From NCBI RefSeq assembly GCF_029024945.1, contig NZ_CP118976.1, forward strand, positions 2,666,001 to 2,730,000: DNA of 64,000 bases, read 5' to 3'. Under the pieces are notes generated by a model. It was given only the letters and a program-made list of their open reading frames with translations, did no database searches and had not been told where the DNA came from. The position numbers and the translations under genes were made by a program. The DNA is from Staphylococcus succinus (GTDB taxonomy: Bacteria > Bacillota > Bacilli > Staphylococcales > Staphylococcaceae). Below are positions 24,266-33,590 of this stretch, piece after piece; positions within the stretch are counted from its first letter, which is position 1, and every line of letters starts with the position of its first letter.

Positions 24266-25531
24266 CTATACAAAATGAATTTTATCTAAACTTTGATTAG
24301 GATTTTCTGCGAATTCATTAAGCATATTCAATATATTTCCATGCAATTCATTAATTTCTTCAGAACTAAAGACTTCATCTTGATAATCGTAATGCAATAA
24401 ATAACCTTCTTCATTGTTCTTACTGAAAATTTGAATTATTAAAGGAATACCAATAGCATCAATTTCAAGTTTTCTTTCTGAAAATTCATTTTCTATAAAT
24501 GCGGGACTATAACTTGCAGTTTGGAAAGAGATAAGACAATCTAATATATTACCATTAATATTGAGTTCTGTTACTAAATTATCAATTGGATATCTTCTAT
24601 GTTTCAATACATTAAATGATTCTCTCTTCACCTTTTTTATATATTCATTTAATAATAAATCTCTATTTGAATCTAAGATGAGTGGCAAAGGTTTTGTATA
24701 ATTGCCGGTTGTAAATTTATCATTTTTATTTATCCTATTATGAATTAATAAACCAAGCTTATTAATTTTATTTACTGCTTTTTTATCAATAAGGGCAAAC
24801 ATAATGCTAGCGAATAAATTACTAACACTAACTTCATTATTTAAACAAAAATAATTTATACGTTCTGTTAATATAGGGTCTAACTTAATAGTATGTCTTT
24901 TACAAGATGGATGTTCTAAGTGAAGCTTCTCAAACTTTGTTTGGAATTTATCATGCTTTAACTTATTTCTCCAATATAATTCGTCTTTTTCAAACTTTTT
25001 AGATTCTAAATATTTTTCTTCATCTTTAACGTTATCAATAAATGATAAGTTGGAAATAGCTTCTATGTCACCATTAGTCAAATACGTTATAAAGTAATTT
25101 ATCGATAATGCCATACTCCAACCATCAGCTATGATGTGATTTTGTATTGTAAACAACCCCAAATGGCCATTAGGCATTTTTAATATATAAAATTTGTATA
25201 AATTTTCGTCATAAGCAAAGATGTTTATATTTGCTTGTTCATTCAACCAAGTATCAAAATTCACTTGATCTTGATAAAAATCTAAAAATGGATATGCTGT
25301 TTCTTCATATTCTTTAATATATTGTGAATGCTCTTCGTTTTTAATTGTTATTTGTATTCTATGGCTATCATGATTAAATACTAATTGGTTTAAAGCTTGA
25401 TTTATCTGATCGTAATTAAACTTTGTACCTAATTTCAGTAAACCTGCAATATTATTAATGCTAGAGTTTTCATTAATTATTTCACTTTTTAGAAATTTCG
25501 TTTGTGCAATAGATAGCGGATGTGTATTCAA
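24266..25531 (-). CDS. Stand-alone condensation-domain protein
   Basis: 421 residues forming one condensation (acyltransferase) domain as in non-ribosomal peptide synthetases: LSIAQTKFLKSE at the N-terminus, the active-site motif NHIIADGWS near residue 130 (HHxxxDG with the first His as Asn), YWRNKLK near 184 and RxYPxDxL-like RRYPIDNLV near 340. No adenylation or carrier domain is present, nor any NRPS nearby. Stand-alone C domains join an acyl or aminoacyl group to an amine or alcohol. TTG start with AGGAG 10 nt upstream. It lies 54 nt downstream of a gene remnant behind a T-box-like leader, and may share that promoter. Confidence 0.75.
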   Translation of the reverse strand: MNTHPLSIAQTKFLKSEIINENSSINNIAGLLKLGTKFNYDQINQALNQLVFNHDSHRIQITIKNEEHSQYIKEYEETAYPFLDFYQDQVNFDTWLNEQANINIFAYDENLYKFYILKMPNGHLGLFTIQNHIIADGWSMALSINYFITYLTNGDIEAISNLSFIDNVKDEEKYLESKKFEKDELYWRNKLKHDKFQTKFEKLHLEHPSCKRHTIKLDPILTERINYFCLNNEVSVSNLFASIMFALIDKKAVNKINKLGLLIHNRINKNDKFTTGNYTKPLPLILDSNRDLLLNEYIKKVKRESFNVLKHRRYPIDNLVTELNINGNILDCLISFQTASYSPAFIENEFSERKLEIDAIGIPLIIQIFSKNNEEGYLLHYDYQDEVFSSEEINELHGNILNMLNEFAENPNQSLDKIHFV

Positions 25532-25584
25532 GTTGAGTTTCTCCTTAATTTATATATTGATATAGTTATTGTATATTTCAAAAA

Positions 25585-25737
25585 TTATTCTATGACATTA
25601 GAAGCAAATTGTTCACCTTTTCTTCTTTGCGTTTCAAGTTATCAATATTTTTTTATAATCTCTTATTCCCTAAAAATCATCTTTATTTAAAACTTTTGGG
25701 TCAATATCTGCACTTATTTTTTGTGCGAAATATCCAT
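25585..25737 (-). pseudogene. Frameshifted gene fragment behind the T-box-like leader
   Basis: AGGAGG and ATG lead into MDISHKK and a stop; shifting frame continues ADIDPKVLNKDDF, and a further shift gives LETQRRKGEQFASNVIE ending in TAA. The three pieces look like one short protein or the joined ends of a larger one, with at least two frameshifts. I cannot name the family. Confidence 0.45.
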
Positions 25738-25749
25738 TTTATTCCTCCT

Positions 25750-25802
25750 AAAAAACGCGTAAACATCCTTAGTCTAAAAAGACGTTCACGCGCGGTACCC
25801 TC
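25750..25802 (-). promoter_or_regulatory. T-box-like antiterminator/terminator, truncated leader
   Basis: Minus strand GAGGGTACCGCG (25802-25791) resembles the T-box core AGGGTGGNACCGCG with three bases missing. It overlaps the terminator CGCGTGAACGTC...GATGTTTACGCG followed by TTTTTT, the usual T-box geometry. The leader from the visible promoter is only about 130 nt, too short for a normal stem I with specifier loop, so this looks like a reduced or decaying T-box. Confidence 0.5.
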
Positions 25803-25873
25803 ATTTTAATAGCCTTAACTATTCAGTAATTTTTTAAACTACATTGACCATTTACTAATATCACTTGTCACAA

Positions 25874-25902
25874 AATATAAACTTTTTAATAATATTTGTC
25901 AA
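25874..25902 (-). promoter_or_regulatory. Sigma-A promoter of the T-box-like leader
   Basis: TTGACA (25902-25897), 17 bp, TATATT (25879-25874) on the minus strand; near-consensus. Confidence 0.65.
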
Positions 25903-25943
25903 ATTATATTTTCAAACTTTATTTTATATACTAAAAATATATT

Positions 25944-25986
25944 TTACCTATGAATAAGAAAGTGACATTCTTACTTTTATAGGTAA
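25944..25986. repeat. Inverted repeat
   Basis: TTACCTAT and ATAGGTAA flank a second inner stem (TAAGAA / TTCTTA), forming a 43-nt imperfect hairpin upstream of the T-box promoter. Possible operator or attenuator. Confidence 0.45.
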
Positions 25987-26063
25987 GAAGATTTGTGGCA
26001 AAAATAAACGTTTTGAAACTTACTTTTGTTTTTTAAAAGACTCATTTACTTGAATTAATGTTT

Positions 26064-26079
26064 ATAAGTTTAAACTTAT
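26064..26079. promoter_or_regulatory. 16-bp palindrome, candidate operator
   Basis: ATAAGTTTAAACTTAT is a perfect palindrome 62 bp ahead of the esterase gene. Two further AGTTTAA elements (26083-26089 and about 26113-26119) follow in the same promoter region, suggesting a multi-site operator. Confidence 0.5.
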
Positions 26080-26140
26080 GGATAGTTTAATAGTGTTATC
26101 CATTGTTAAATAATAGTTTAAACGATAAAGGAGACTTATT

Positions 26141-27094
26141 ATGAATAATAAAGTAGTTTTAGAATCAGCTGCACAAAAATTTAGTGAAGCCAATAAGCCT
26201 CATCCACGCATCTATGAATTAGATCCTCATGAGGGCCGTAATTTACTTGAGGAAGTTCAATCTTCTTCCGTTGATAAGTATAATGTAGATATTGAAGATA
26301 CAACTTTTTCAACAGAAAACTGGGGAACTATACCAGTACGTTTCATTCGCCCAAGAGAGAATAAGGAAAAGCTTCCAGTAATATACTATATACATGGCGC
26401 TGGTTGGGTATTTGGTAGTGCAAAAACACATGACAAATTAGTAAGAGAATTGGCTGTAAGAACAAATTCTGTAGTGGTCTTTCCAGAATATACACTATCC
26501 CCCGAGGCTAAATACCCAACAGCAATTGAACAAAATTATGATGTGTTGCAACAATTAAAAAATGTATCTGAAGAGCAAAATTTTGATATCAACAAGTTAA
26601 CAGTTGCTGGTGATTCCGTTGGGGGTAATATGGCTACTGTGATGACTATAATGACTAAACAACGCGCTGGGTTACCAATAAACCAACAATTATTATACTA
26701 TCCTGTTACAAATGCAGAATTTGATACAGAATCATATAATCAATTTGCAGAAAATTACTACCTTACTAAAGAAGGTATGCAATGGTTTTGGAATCAGTAT
26801 ACAACGGATTCTAAAGAAAGAGCAGAAATCACTGCATCTCCGCTACGTGCTTCTATTGAAAACCTTAAGGGATTACCTCCTGCTATGATTTTAAATGCAG
26901 AAGCTGATGTATTACGCGACGAAGGCGAAGCCTATGCCAATAAATTAAGAGAAGCTGGGGTTGAAATTGCTCAAATACGTTTCCAAGGAACCATTCATGA
27001 TTTTGTTATGGTGAATGACTTGGATCAAACCAACGCCACCCGTGAAGCTATGGACATTTCAACATCTTGGATTAATAAGAAAAATAACCATTAA
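26141..27094 (+). CDS. Alpha/beta hydrolase (HSL-type esterase)
   Basis: 317 residues. Oxyanion motif HGAGWVFG (HGGG type) near residue 85, nucleophile GDSVGGN near 160, acid Asp in NAEADVLRDEG near 255 and His in GTIHDFVMV near 285. This is the hormone-sensitive-lipase-like acetyl/short-chain esterase family. RBS AAAGGAGA. Upstream palindromes suggest its own regulator, not seen nearby. The following epimerase-like and PfpI-like genes are on the same strand but separated by a terminator. Confidence 0.88.
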   Translation: MNNKVVLESAAQKFSEANKPHPRIYELDPHEGRNLLEEVQSSSVDKYNVDIEDTTFSTENWGTIPVRFIRPRENKEKLPVIYYIHGAGWVFGSAKTHDKLVRELAVRTNSVVVFPEYTLSPEAKYPTAIEQNYDVLQQLKNVSEEQNFDINKLTVAGDSVGGNMATVMTIMTKQRAGLPINQQLLYYPVTNAEFDTESYNQFAENYYLTKEGMQWFWNQYTTDSKERAEITASPLRASIENLKGLPPAMILNAEADVLRDEGEAYANKLREAGVEIAQIRFQGTIHDFVMVNDLDQTNATREAMDISTSWINKKNNH

Positions 27095-27131
27095 TATTAC
27101 AACGTATAATTAACACATAACTCTTATCGTT

Positions 27132-27160
27132 AAGTGAATCAACAATGTGTTGGTTCACTT
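27132..27160 (+). terminator. Terminator after the esterase
   Basis: AAGTGAATCAACA / TGTTGGTTCACTT with a 3-nt loop, then TTTTTTT. Confidence 0.85.
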
Positions 27161-27200
27161 TTTTTATAGGCCAGTAAGATATTAAAGGAGGGAATATATA

Positions 27201-28121
27201 GTGCAAACAATATTAGGTAGTAATGGTCAAATAGGACAAGAAATTGCAAAAGAAATTTATAATAAATATACTAAAAACATACGCTTAGTAAGTAGAAATC
27301 CTCAGAAAATTCATGATACTGATGAATTAGTCCCAGCTGATTTAATGAAATATGATGACACTTATAAAGCTATTGAGGGTAGTAATATCGTTTACTTTGC
27401 TGTTGGTTTACCGGCTGATTCAGAAATGTGGGAACGACGATTTCCAACGATTCTGGCTAATATCATCAAAGCTTGTCAAGAAACAAATAGTAAATTAGCT
27501 TTTTTTGACAATACTTATATGTATGAAAAGAACTCTAACATTCAAGTTGAAAACAGTCCATTCATACCTGTAGGACGCAAATCACAAGTGCGTGCAGACA
27601 TGGCTGACATGTTATTGGAAGCTATGAAGGATCAAACAATTGATGCAGTCATTGGACGTGCACCAGAATTTTATGGGCCAGATTTGACTCAAAGTATTAC
27701 AAACGCTATGGTCTTTAATCGTGTTAAAAATGGTAAACGAGCAATTGTTCCATTAAGTGATTCTGTTTTGCGTACACTTATTTGGACGCCTGATGCTAGT
27801 CGCGCATTAGTATTACTTGGTAATACACCTGATGTTTATGGAGAAACATGGCATTTACCTACAGATTCCAGTATTACTTATAGAACCCTTATAGATAAAG
27901 TTGAGAAGATTATCGGTAAAAAAGTCAGCTATACTGTGATTCCAATGTGGGTGTTTAAAGTAGGCAGTTTATTCAACAAACAAGTTAAAGAACTTATGGA
28001 ACTTCTACCTCGTTATAAATCTGATAATATATTTAATTCTAATAAATTTAAAGAACACTTTCCCGATTTTGAAATCACAACATTTGAAGAAGGCATCAAC
28101 AAAGTATTTTCCCAAAAATAG
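27201..28121 (+). CDS. NAD-dependent epimerase/dehydratase family protein
   Basis: 306 residues, GTG start behind AAAGGAGGG. Rossmann fold with glycine motif GSNGQIGQEIAKE at the N-terminus and RLVSRNPQKI after the second strand. The extended-SDR type catalytic Tyr is in FFDNTYMYEK near residue 110; no clear YxxxK. Atypical or extended SDR, possibly NAD(P)-binding sugar or small-molecule reductase. Substrate unknown. Confidence 0.75.
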   Translation: MQTILGSNGQIGQEIAKEIYNKYTKNIRLVSRNPQKIHDTDELVPADLMKYDDTYKAIEGSNIVYFAVGLPADSEMWERRFPTILANIIKACQETNSKLAFFDNTYMYEKNSNIQVENSPFIPVGRKSQVRADMADMLLEAMKDQTIDAVIGRAPEFYGPDLTQSITNAMVFNRVKNGKRAIVPLSDSVLRTLIWTPDASRALVLLGNTPDVYGETWHLPTDSSITYRTLIDKVEKIIGKKVSYTVIPMWVFKVGSLFNKQVKELMELLPRYKSDNIFNSNKFKEHFPDFEITTFEEGINKVFSQK

Positions 28122-28185
28122 TTCTATCTATTTTAAATATATTCTATAAATTTGGTGTTTTTAAAATAACTATAAGGGGTTAATA

Positions 28186-28869
28186 ATGAAAAAAATAATG
28201 ATTGTAAATACAAGTACTGGTTATTTTGGAGAAAGTGACAAACCTACAGGTTTATGGTTAGGTGAGCTTGTTCATTTTTATGATTACTTTGATATTGATG
28301 GCTATCAAATTGATTTATTCAATATTAAAGGTGGCAATACACCAATTGATCCAGTAAGCTTAAACACATTTATGTTGGATTGTATAACCAAAAAGTATTA
28401 TAAAGATGAAAAATTTATGGAGTTGTTAAAAAATTCCAAATCTATAAATTATGCAAATCCTAAAGAATATGATGTGCTTTATTTTACCGGTGGTCACGGT
28501 GTTATGTTTGATTTTCCTGACAACCAATATATACAAGCAGCAATAAATGAAGTATACAATCACGGTGGTGTAGTTGCTGCCGTATGCCATGGAATTGCAG
28601 CTTTATTAAATGTAAAAAATGAAACAGGAAGGTTCTTTATTGATAACAAGTTAATCACTGGTTTTTCAAATACAGAAGAAGTTTTAGCTAATCGCAAGAA
28701 GAATGTTCCATTTATGTTGGAAAACCACCTAAAAGAACATGGTGCAAATTATAGTAAATCAAAAATACCATTTAGACCTTATGTAAAAACTACTAATCGA
28801 CTAGTTACAGGGCAAAACCCCCAGTCACCAAAACAAGTAGCGCAAGCTGTATCAAATTTGTTGAGATAA
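28186..28869 (+). CDS. DJ-1/PfpI family protein (Hsp31-like)
   Basis: 227 residues. Nucleophile elbow AVCHGIAAL near residue 145 with Cys, and the GGHGVMFDFPDN loop near 105 that supplies the acid; an early Glu (YFGESDKPTGLWLGE) completes the typical triad region. Relatives are chaperone/glyoxalase-III (HchA) type enzymes that detoxify methylglyoxal or repair glycated groups. RBS AAGGGG. A dispersed hairpin repeat follows. Confidence 0.82.
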   Translation: MKKIMIVNTSTGYFGESDKPTGLWLGELVHFYDYFDIDGYQIDLFNIKGGNTPIDPVSLNTFMLDCITKKYYKDEKFMELLKNSKSINYANPKEYDVLYFTGGHGVMFDFPDNQYIQAAINEVYNHGGVVAAVCHGIAALLNVKNETGRFFIDNKLITGFSNTEEVLANRKKNVPFMLENHLKEHGANYSKSKIPFRPYVKTTNRLVTGQNPQSPKQVAQAVSNLLR

Positions 28870-28892
28870 CATAATAATTGAAGACATATTAA

Positions 28893-28922
28893 AATAGACT
28901 CCTTTTTAAAAAGGAGTCTATT
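28893..28922 (+). repeat. Dispersed hairpin repeat, copy 3
   Basis: 15-bp perfect stem AATAGACTCCTTTTT with no loop bases between arms, followed by AATTGTTTCAAAT. Confidence 0.75.
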
Positions 28923-29220
28923 AATTGTTTCAAATACTAAAGTAATATCAATAATGAATTAGAATTTAAAGCAGCTATAAAAACATCGTATATAATATAG
29001 ATAAGTAATTTTATATACGGAAAAAACTTTATTTTCTTCCTGATAATTTGGATTAGTTACTTAAAAAGAATTGCTTTTATATTTCTAACTCCTACAGTGT
29101 TATTGTATATGTAGCAAAGAGAATTCTATAGTACTTTCACATAAGAAGGTTAAGACATTTCCAGTATTTCCCCTGCCTGTTAATGTATAAGCATCTACAG
29201 TTCTTAGAGGTGGAGATAAA
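28923..29220 (+). other. Intergenic region, no gene recognised
   Basis: AT-rich spacer between the PfpI-like gene and the convergent amidohydrolase. A weak protein-like stretch on the minus strand near 29110-29210 (TVDAYTLTGRGN) could be an N-terminal PhzF remnant but is not convincing. Confidence 0.3.
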
Positions 29221-30825
29221 TTAAATAGAATATACAACTTCACTATTGCATATAGTCATTTCAATCAAACTGTCATTCAATACTACTTGGGTATCAAGTG
29301 GGTTTTGATTTAAAATTACAAAATCAGCTACATTGCCTTTTTGGATAGACCCTTCATAGGCATAAGTATTATTCAATTTAGCAGCATCTATAGTCATTTT
29401 TTTATATGCTTCACTACGTGTTAAACGTTGATTTTCGCCTAAAACTTTCCCATTTTTTGTGATCCTATTAACTGCAATTTGAATTGATTCTAAAGGAGAA
29501 ATAGGTGTAACAGGTGCATCTGTATGAATCGTAAACGTCATATGCGCATCTTCAGCCCATCTTAATGGATCTAAATTTTGTGCTTTCTCTTCACCTAAAA
29601 ATACATCACGGTGTAAATCTCCAAAATAATATACATGGTTGATAAAGAAAGAACCACCAATGTTATTTTCAGTCATTTCTTTAATATCATCCTGTGTGAC
29701 TGTTTGTAGATGTTCAATACGATTTAATAAAGGTGTTTTTTTATAATCAGCTGTAGCTTTATAAGCTTCAATAACTGACTTAGCAGCAAAGTCTCCATTA
29801 GCATGCGTCACGATATTAAAACCTAGCTTTTGAAAATGCTTAAATGTATCAATTAATTTGTTGTTATCCATTAATGGACTAGGTGCTTCACTGCCATCTA
29901 AATACTTATTACGGATTGATGCAGTTTGTAATTGTATAGAACCATCACTAAAACATTTAACGCCTCCTAAATGTCCCATACCATTACTTATATTATTTAA
30001 CTTTTCTTCAATTTCGTTAGCATGAATATTTTTTAAATTGTGATTTTGCTCTAATAACTCATGACTTAACATCCAACGTGTGCGAATTCTCTGAGGAGAC
30101 TCCAAAAATTTAAGCACTCCCTCATAATCTATATATCCTCTACTACCAATTAATAAATCAGATGTACTAGTTATACCACTTCTAACATAGTCATCTACAG
30201 CTAAATTCATTGTATAGATAGTATCTTCTGGTTTAGCCTCAGGTAAAGCACGTTGTAATTTTGCAGTTGCAGGTAATTCAATTAAAACGCCATTAACCTT
30301 GCCATGTTGGTCACGCTCATAGTAGCCACCCTCAGGATCTGGGTCATCCAAACTAACTCCCATATACTCTAAAGCTTTTGTATTAACAGTAGCCATATGC
30401 CCCGAATAGTGCATTACGCATATAGCAACATCTTCTGAAATTTTATCTAAATCAAAGCGATTAGGATGTCTTTGTTCTTCTAATGATTTTTCATTATAAC
30501 CGAATCCCATAACCCAACCTTTTTTGTACAAATTTTCTTTTTGTACTTTGAATTGCTGAATTAACTCATCTATATTCGAAATTTTATTTGCAGAACAATC
30601 TACCATTGTTTTTGTAGTACCATATGCTGTTGGATGACTATGTGTATCAATAAAACCAGGCGCAATCCATTTCTGTTCTAAATCAAGTGCTTCATTATCT
30701 TTTACAATTGAATCTTGAGTAACAATTTGGTCAATATATCCCTCTTTTAAATATAACGTAGCAAGATAAGGCTTATTATCTATCATATCTAAAATATTGG
30801 CGTTAATTATTTTTGAAATTTTCAT
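29221..30825 (-). CDS. Amidohydrolase family protein (YtcJ-like)
   Basis: 534 residues, amidohydrolase-3 type. The N-terminal beta-sandwich leads into the metal motif PGFIDTHSHP near residue 57; later HANGDFA near 342, a His-containing EHLQ near 370, and the catalytic Asp in TIHTDAPVTP near 433. TRSEAYKKMTIDAAKLN and GSIQKGNVADFVILNQNP form the typical C-terminus. Hydrolyses an unknown amide or related bond, cytosolic. RBS AGGAGG. Confidence 0.88.
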   Translation of the reverse strand: MKISKIINANILDMIDNKPYLATLYLKEGYIDQIVTQDSIVKDNEALDLEQKWIAPGFIDTHSHPTAYGTTKTMVDCSANKISNIDELIQQFKVQKENLYKKGWVMGFGYNEKSLEEQRHPNRFDLDKISEDVAICVMHYSGHMATVNTKALEYMGVSLDDPDPEGGYYERDQHGKVNGVLIELPATAKLQRALPEAKPEDTIYTMNLAVDDYVRSGITSTSDLLIGSRGYIDYEGVLKFLESPQRIRTRWMLSHELLEQNHNLKNIHANEIEEKLNNISNGMGHLGGVKCFSDGSIQLQTASIRNKYLDGSEAPSPLMDNNKLIDTFKHFQKLGFNIVTHANGDFAAKSVIEAYKATADYKKTPLLNRIEHLQTVTQDDIKEMTENNIGGSFFINHVYYFGDLHRDVFLGEEKAQNLDPLRWAEDAHMTFTIHTDAPVTPISPLESIQIAVNRITKNGKVLGENQRLTRSEAYKKMTIDAAKLNNTYAYEGSIQKGNVADFVILNQNPLDTQVVLNDSLIEMTICNSEVVYSI

Positions 30826-30835
30826 TTAAAAACCT

Positions 30836-31291
30836 CCTATTTTACTATTAGAAACCTATTGAACACCTTATTCCTAAAGTACTAAATTTTCAACGATTTA
30901 TAATTTACTATTTACACCGATGTTTATTATAATAAATAAATTATTTTTATCGAATTATTCTTTTTTCATAGTTATTCATCTTTCATCAAAGAAATTATTA
31001 TCTAGAAATTAACATAAAAGAAGATTATCAGAAGTGGCGATAATTATGTATTTACACGTGTAAAATAGTGCCGTTTCCACCTCTTAGGTGTTAATTGGCA
31101 TAGGAGAACTGTGCTACTTATGTTGTTTACTTGTTCGCATTTTTGCACAAATGGTTCATGAAGGCGCATTACAATGAGTTAATAGTAATAGCTTGATGGA
31201 GAAAGAATCATTAGCTAAGAAAATTGCATCATTTATAATTGGAAGATTTTAATTTTTAGGGATTATGAAGGCATTTGGTTTTAAATATAAT
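30836..31291 (+). other. Intergenic region, possible toxin-module remnant
   Basis: No intact gene. The 3' flank at about 31400-31430 (ATCATAGTGGACGAACATGCAAAAT) matches the tail conserved after toxin modules A-C, and a terminator follows at 31292, so this is probably a fifth, badly decayed Fst-type module. A stretch near 31110-31180 reads VVYLFAFLHKWFMK in one frame but has no start. Confidence 0.35.
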
Positions 31292-31328
31292 AAAGGGCTA
31301 ACCCGTTTTCATACGGATTAGCCCTTTT
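31292..31328. terminator. Terminator hairpin
   Basis: AAAGGGCTAA / TTAGCCCTTT stem extended by CCG/CGG after one mismatch; T run on the plus strand. Confidence 0.8.
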
Positions 31329-31463
31329 GTTTTGAGGATGAAATTTATATCTCAGCTTCTTAGTGTATCACGCTTAGTAACTTGTAAAGTGAATTATAAT
31401 ATCATAGTGGACGAACATGCAAAATCATTGAGTTGATATACTAATATACTTTAAAATCATTCT

Positions 31464-31625
31464 TTACTTGATATCTTTGGACTCTCCTGCTAAATCTTTT
31501 AATTTTCTTCTTGCTTTTAACGGCGACATATTTTTAGACAACTTATAAGTAAAAACTTCATTATTATCAGTTTTCACTATATATTCAATTTTAAAAACGC
31601 CAACTTTATATCCAACTATTCTCAT
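31464..31625 (-). CDS. Small hypothetical protein
   Basis: 53 residues from the ATG at 31625 with GAGGAGG upstream; basic, with YKVGVFKIEYIVKTDNN at the start suggesting a small beta structure. No membrane segment. Separated by 53 nt from the upstream gene on the same strand. Family not recognised. Confidence 0.5.
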   Translation of the reverse strand: MRIVGYKVGVFKIEYIVKTDNNEVFTYKLSKNMSPLKARRKLKDLAGESKDIK

Positions 31626-31678
31626 AAGCAGCCTCCTCACTTTATACATTAAGTTACCAATAATTGAGTTTTTAGTTT

Positions 31679-32035
31679 TTATTTTGTATTAGATGATAAT
31701 AATTTATTGTATCTGTCTTTAGTTATATAAAAAAGCGTATGATCAATAAGATGATTAAACACTTTATCTTTTTCTATTTTATGAGGAAGTTCGCAATTAA
31801 CTTCAACCTTTTCTTCAGAATAATGGGAAACATATTTAATTTTATCTTTTTCTACTTCAAGATCTTTACGGCCAAAAATCAAAATAACATAAGAGCCTTT
31901 CTCTTTAATTTCTTTTATGTTTTCTACTTTATAGTCGTTGCATATAATTTTTTTATCAAAATGCTCTGATTTTCTAAGGGCTTTTCTGTTTTTATATTTT
32001 TCATTATAAAGTTTTTTTATAACGAAAAATATCAC
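31679..32035 (-). CDS. Hypothetical membrane-anchored protein with doubtful start
   Basis: 118 residues from the GTG at 32035, but that start has no ribosome binding site and cuts a membrane helix. The frame stays open upstream to 32077, where an ATA codon lies 7 nt after a perfect GGGAGGAGG; starting there gives 132 residues with a complete helix (STFLFILFLLIIIVIFFVI). Either AUA serves as start or ATG has been lost. The rest is charged (KYKNRKALRKSEHFDKK) and cytosolic. Family not recognised. Confidence 0.5.
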   Translation of the reverse strand: MIFFVIKKLYNEKYKNRKALRKSEHFDKKIICNDYKVENIKEIKEKGSYVILIFGRKDLEVEKDKIKYVSHYSEEKVEVNCELPHKIEKDKVFNHLIDHTLFYITKDRYNKLLSSNTK

Positions 32036-32245
32036 TATAATAATTAATAGAAATAAAATAAAAAGAAATGTGGATATAGAAATTCCTCCTCCCTATTCTC
32101 TTTAACACCTATAATATTTGCTTTTATTACTATTCCTCATTTATATTTTTTTAAACAGTTACATGATTACATCATTTGAGCTATGAAGGTAACTTATAGA
32201 AACAATAATATCCAAATACTATTTAGATTTAATAATTTTTTTATA

Positions 32246-32270
32246 GTTTTGAAATTATTTTGCGTGGTAT
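32246..32270 (+). promoter_or_regulatory. Sigma-B type promoter
   Basis: GTTTTG (32246-32251), 13 bp, TGGTAT (32265-32270), near the SigB consensus GTTTWW-N12-15-GGGWAT, 40 bp ahead of the general stress protein. Confidence 0.5.
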
Positions 32271-32310
32271 TGTTTAAATAAAGCGATTTGTATTAAAGGG
32301 AGGATTTATT

Positions 32311-32643
32311 ATGAAACCTGTCGTTAAGAAATATGTAAATGATGAAGAATTGGAAATAGAGATAAATACTTTAAAAGACCAAAGTATAAGCCCTAAAGAT
32401 ATATACATTTTATCGCATGATTCTGATCGTACCAGTCGCATAGTAAGAAATACGGAAGTAACAGGGATTAACTATAATAGTTATGAAACTCAAGAAAATT
32501 ATGAGAAGCAAGGTGATGAATTAAGATATAAATTGAAATCTCTAGGTATTACACAAGAAGAATCTGAAAAATATGAAGAAGAAATGGATCAAGGGAAGGT
32601 ACTATTGATTGTTACAGACGAACGAGTAAAAGGTGAATTATAA
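32311..32643 (+). CDS. General stress protein 17M-like (YflT) domain protein
   Basis: 110 residues: YVNDEELEIEINTLKDQ, the ISPKDIYILSHD turn and KVLLIVTDE at the end match the YflT/general-stress-protein-17M domain. B. subtilis members are SigB-controlled, and a SigB-like promoter is present here. RBS AAGGGAGG. Molecular role unknown. Confidence 0.75.
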   Translation: MKPVVKKYVNDEELEIEINTLKDQSISPKDIYILSHDSDRTSRIVRNTEVTGINYNSYETQENYEKQGDELRYKLKSLGITQEESEKYEEEMDQGKVLLIVTDERVKGEL

Positions 32644-32659
32644 ATGTCATTATCACTTA

Positions 32660-32697
32660 AAAAGACCAATTTGGCTAAATAAACAAGTTGGTCTTTT
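32660..32697 (+). terminator. Terminator after the stress protein
   Basis: AAAAGACCAA / TTGGTCTTTT stem with additional inner pairing and a T run. Confidence 0.85.
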
Positions 32698-32891
32698 AAA
32701 CGATGAAAAATTATAGAATTGGTTCATTTATTGTATAGCATCGTAAATAAAATGAACAATATTTTTCAAAAGTTAATTGCATAACTTTAAACTCTAGCCA
32801 TAGTAGCTTTTAACATAAATATATGAAGAATTCCAGCTATTTAAAAAATGATATAGAGAAATAATACAAATTAAAAGAAACGTCTACAAGG

Positions 32892-33107
32892 ATGGGGAAA
32901 TATTTGCTAGAAATTACATTAATAATAAGTTGTCTTTTATTATTAATCATGTCTTACACGCATATCATACAAATATTGATAGATGAGTGGCAAGCAGGGT
33001 TTAAAAAAGAAACATTTGTATGTTTAGCAATAATTGCAAGCTTCATTATTATTTTTTTAATTATAGTACTAATACTCTATAAGCTATTGAACCTCTTTCT
33101 CCTTTAA
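32892..33107 (+). CDS. Small two-helix membrane protein
   Basis: 71 residues, two hydrophobic helices (about 5-28 and 45-68) joined by a short charged loop (DEWQAGFKKE). The ribosome binding site is weak (ACAAGG right before ATG), so the start or even the gene is uncertain. No family recognised. Confidence 0.4.
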   Translation: MGKYLLEITLIISCLLLLIMSYTHIIQILIDEWQAGFKKETFVCLAIIASFIIIFLIIVLILYKLLNLFLL

Positions 33108-33590
33108 TATCTTTATGCTATTTATCCAAAAAATTATATTTTTAGCGCTTCACCATAAACTGTTTAAAGCTAACTTGATATGTGCCTAAATTAATCCAAT
33201 CCTTCCACCTCATCTTTAACTATAAACCCCCTTATAGCTTAAAAATTCCTCGAATTTTAACCATCCAAATCTTTCTCGATATAACTATTATTAATCAAAC
33301 CCGTCAACTTTTTAACATACAATATTTGTCATACTCTGACTGAAATATTCATATGTTTCTCTATATAAATGCTACTTGCCTATGTTTCAGCTATTGAATA
33401 TTATGGTAAAAGTACATATCTCCTTAAGTAAACAATGATGTAACAAAAGTGATAATCTCTATTAGTAACAGTGAATGACCAAGTTTAATATATGCAACAC
33501 TCTAGATTAATTTATTCCTTTAATTTACTTGAAAATAAACCCATATTCATTAAAGTTATTTAAAAAGTCAGAAGTATACGGAGGTTTAAA
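33108..33590 (+). other. Long intergenic region, nothing recognised
   Basis: About 480 bp with no open frame of note, no strong hairpin and no clear operator. It holds the promoter of the ATP-grasp gene; CGGAGG precedes that start. Confidence 0.4.

Noticed and set aside
25609..25809. 66-codon plus-strand ORF
   Set aside because: It is antisense to the T-box-like leader and the gene fragment, and reads through a terminator stem.
29110..29213. Minus-strand stretch TVDAYTLTGRGN resembling the start of a PhzF protein
   Set aside because: The key GNPAG motif reads GNTGN and the similarity ends within 20 residues; too weak to call.
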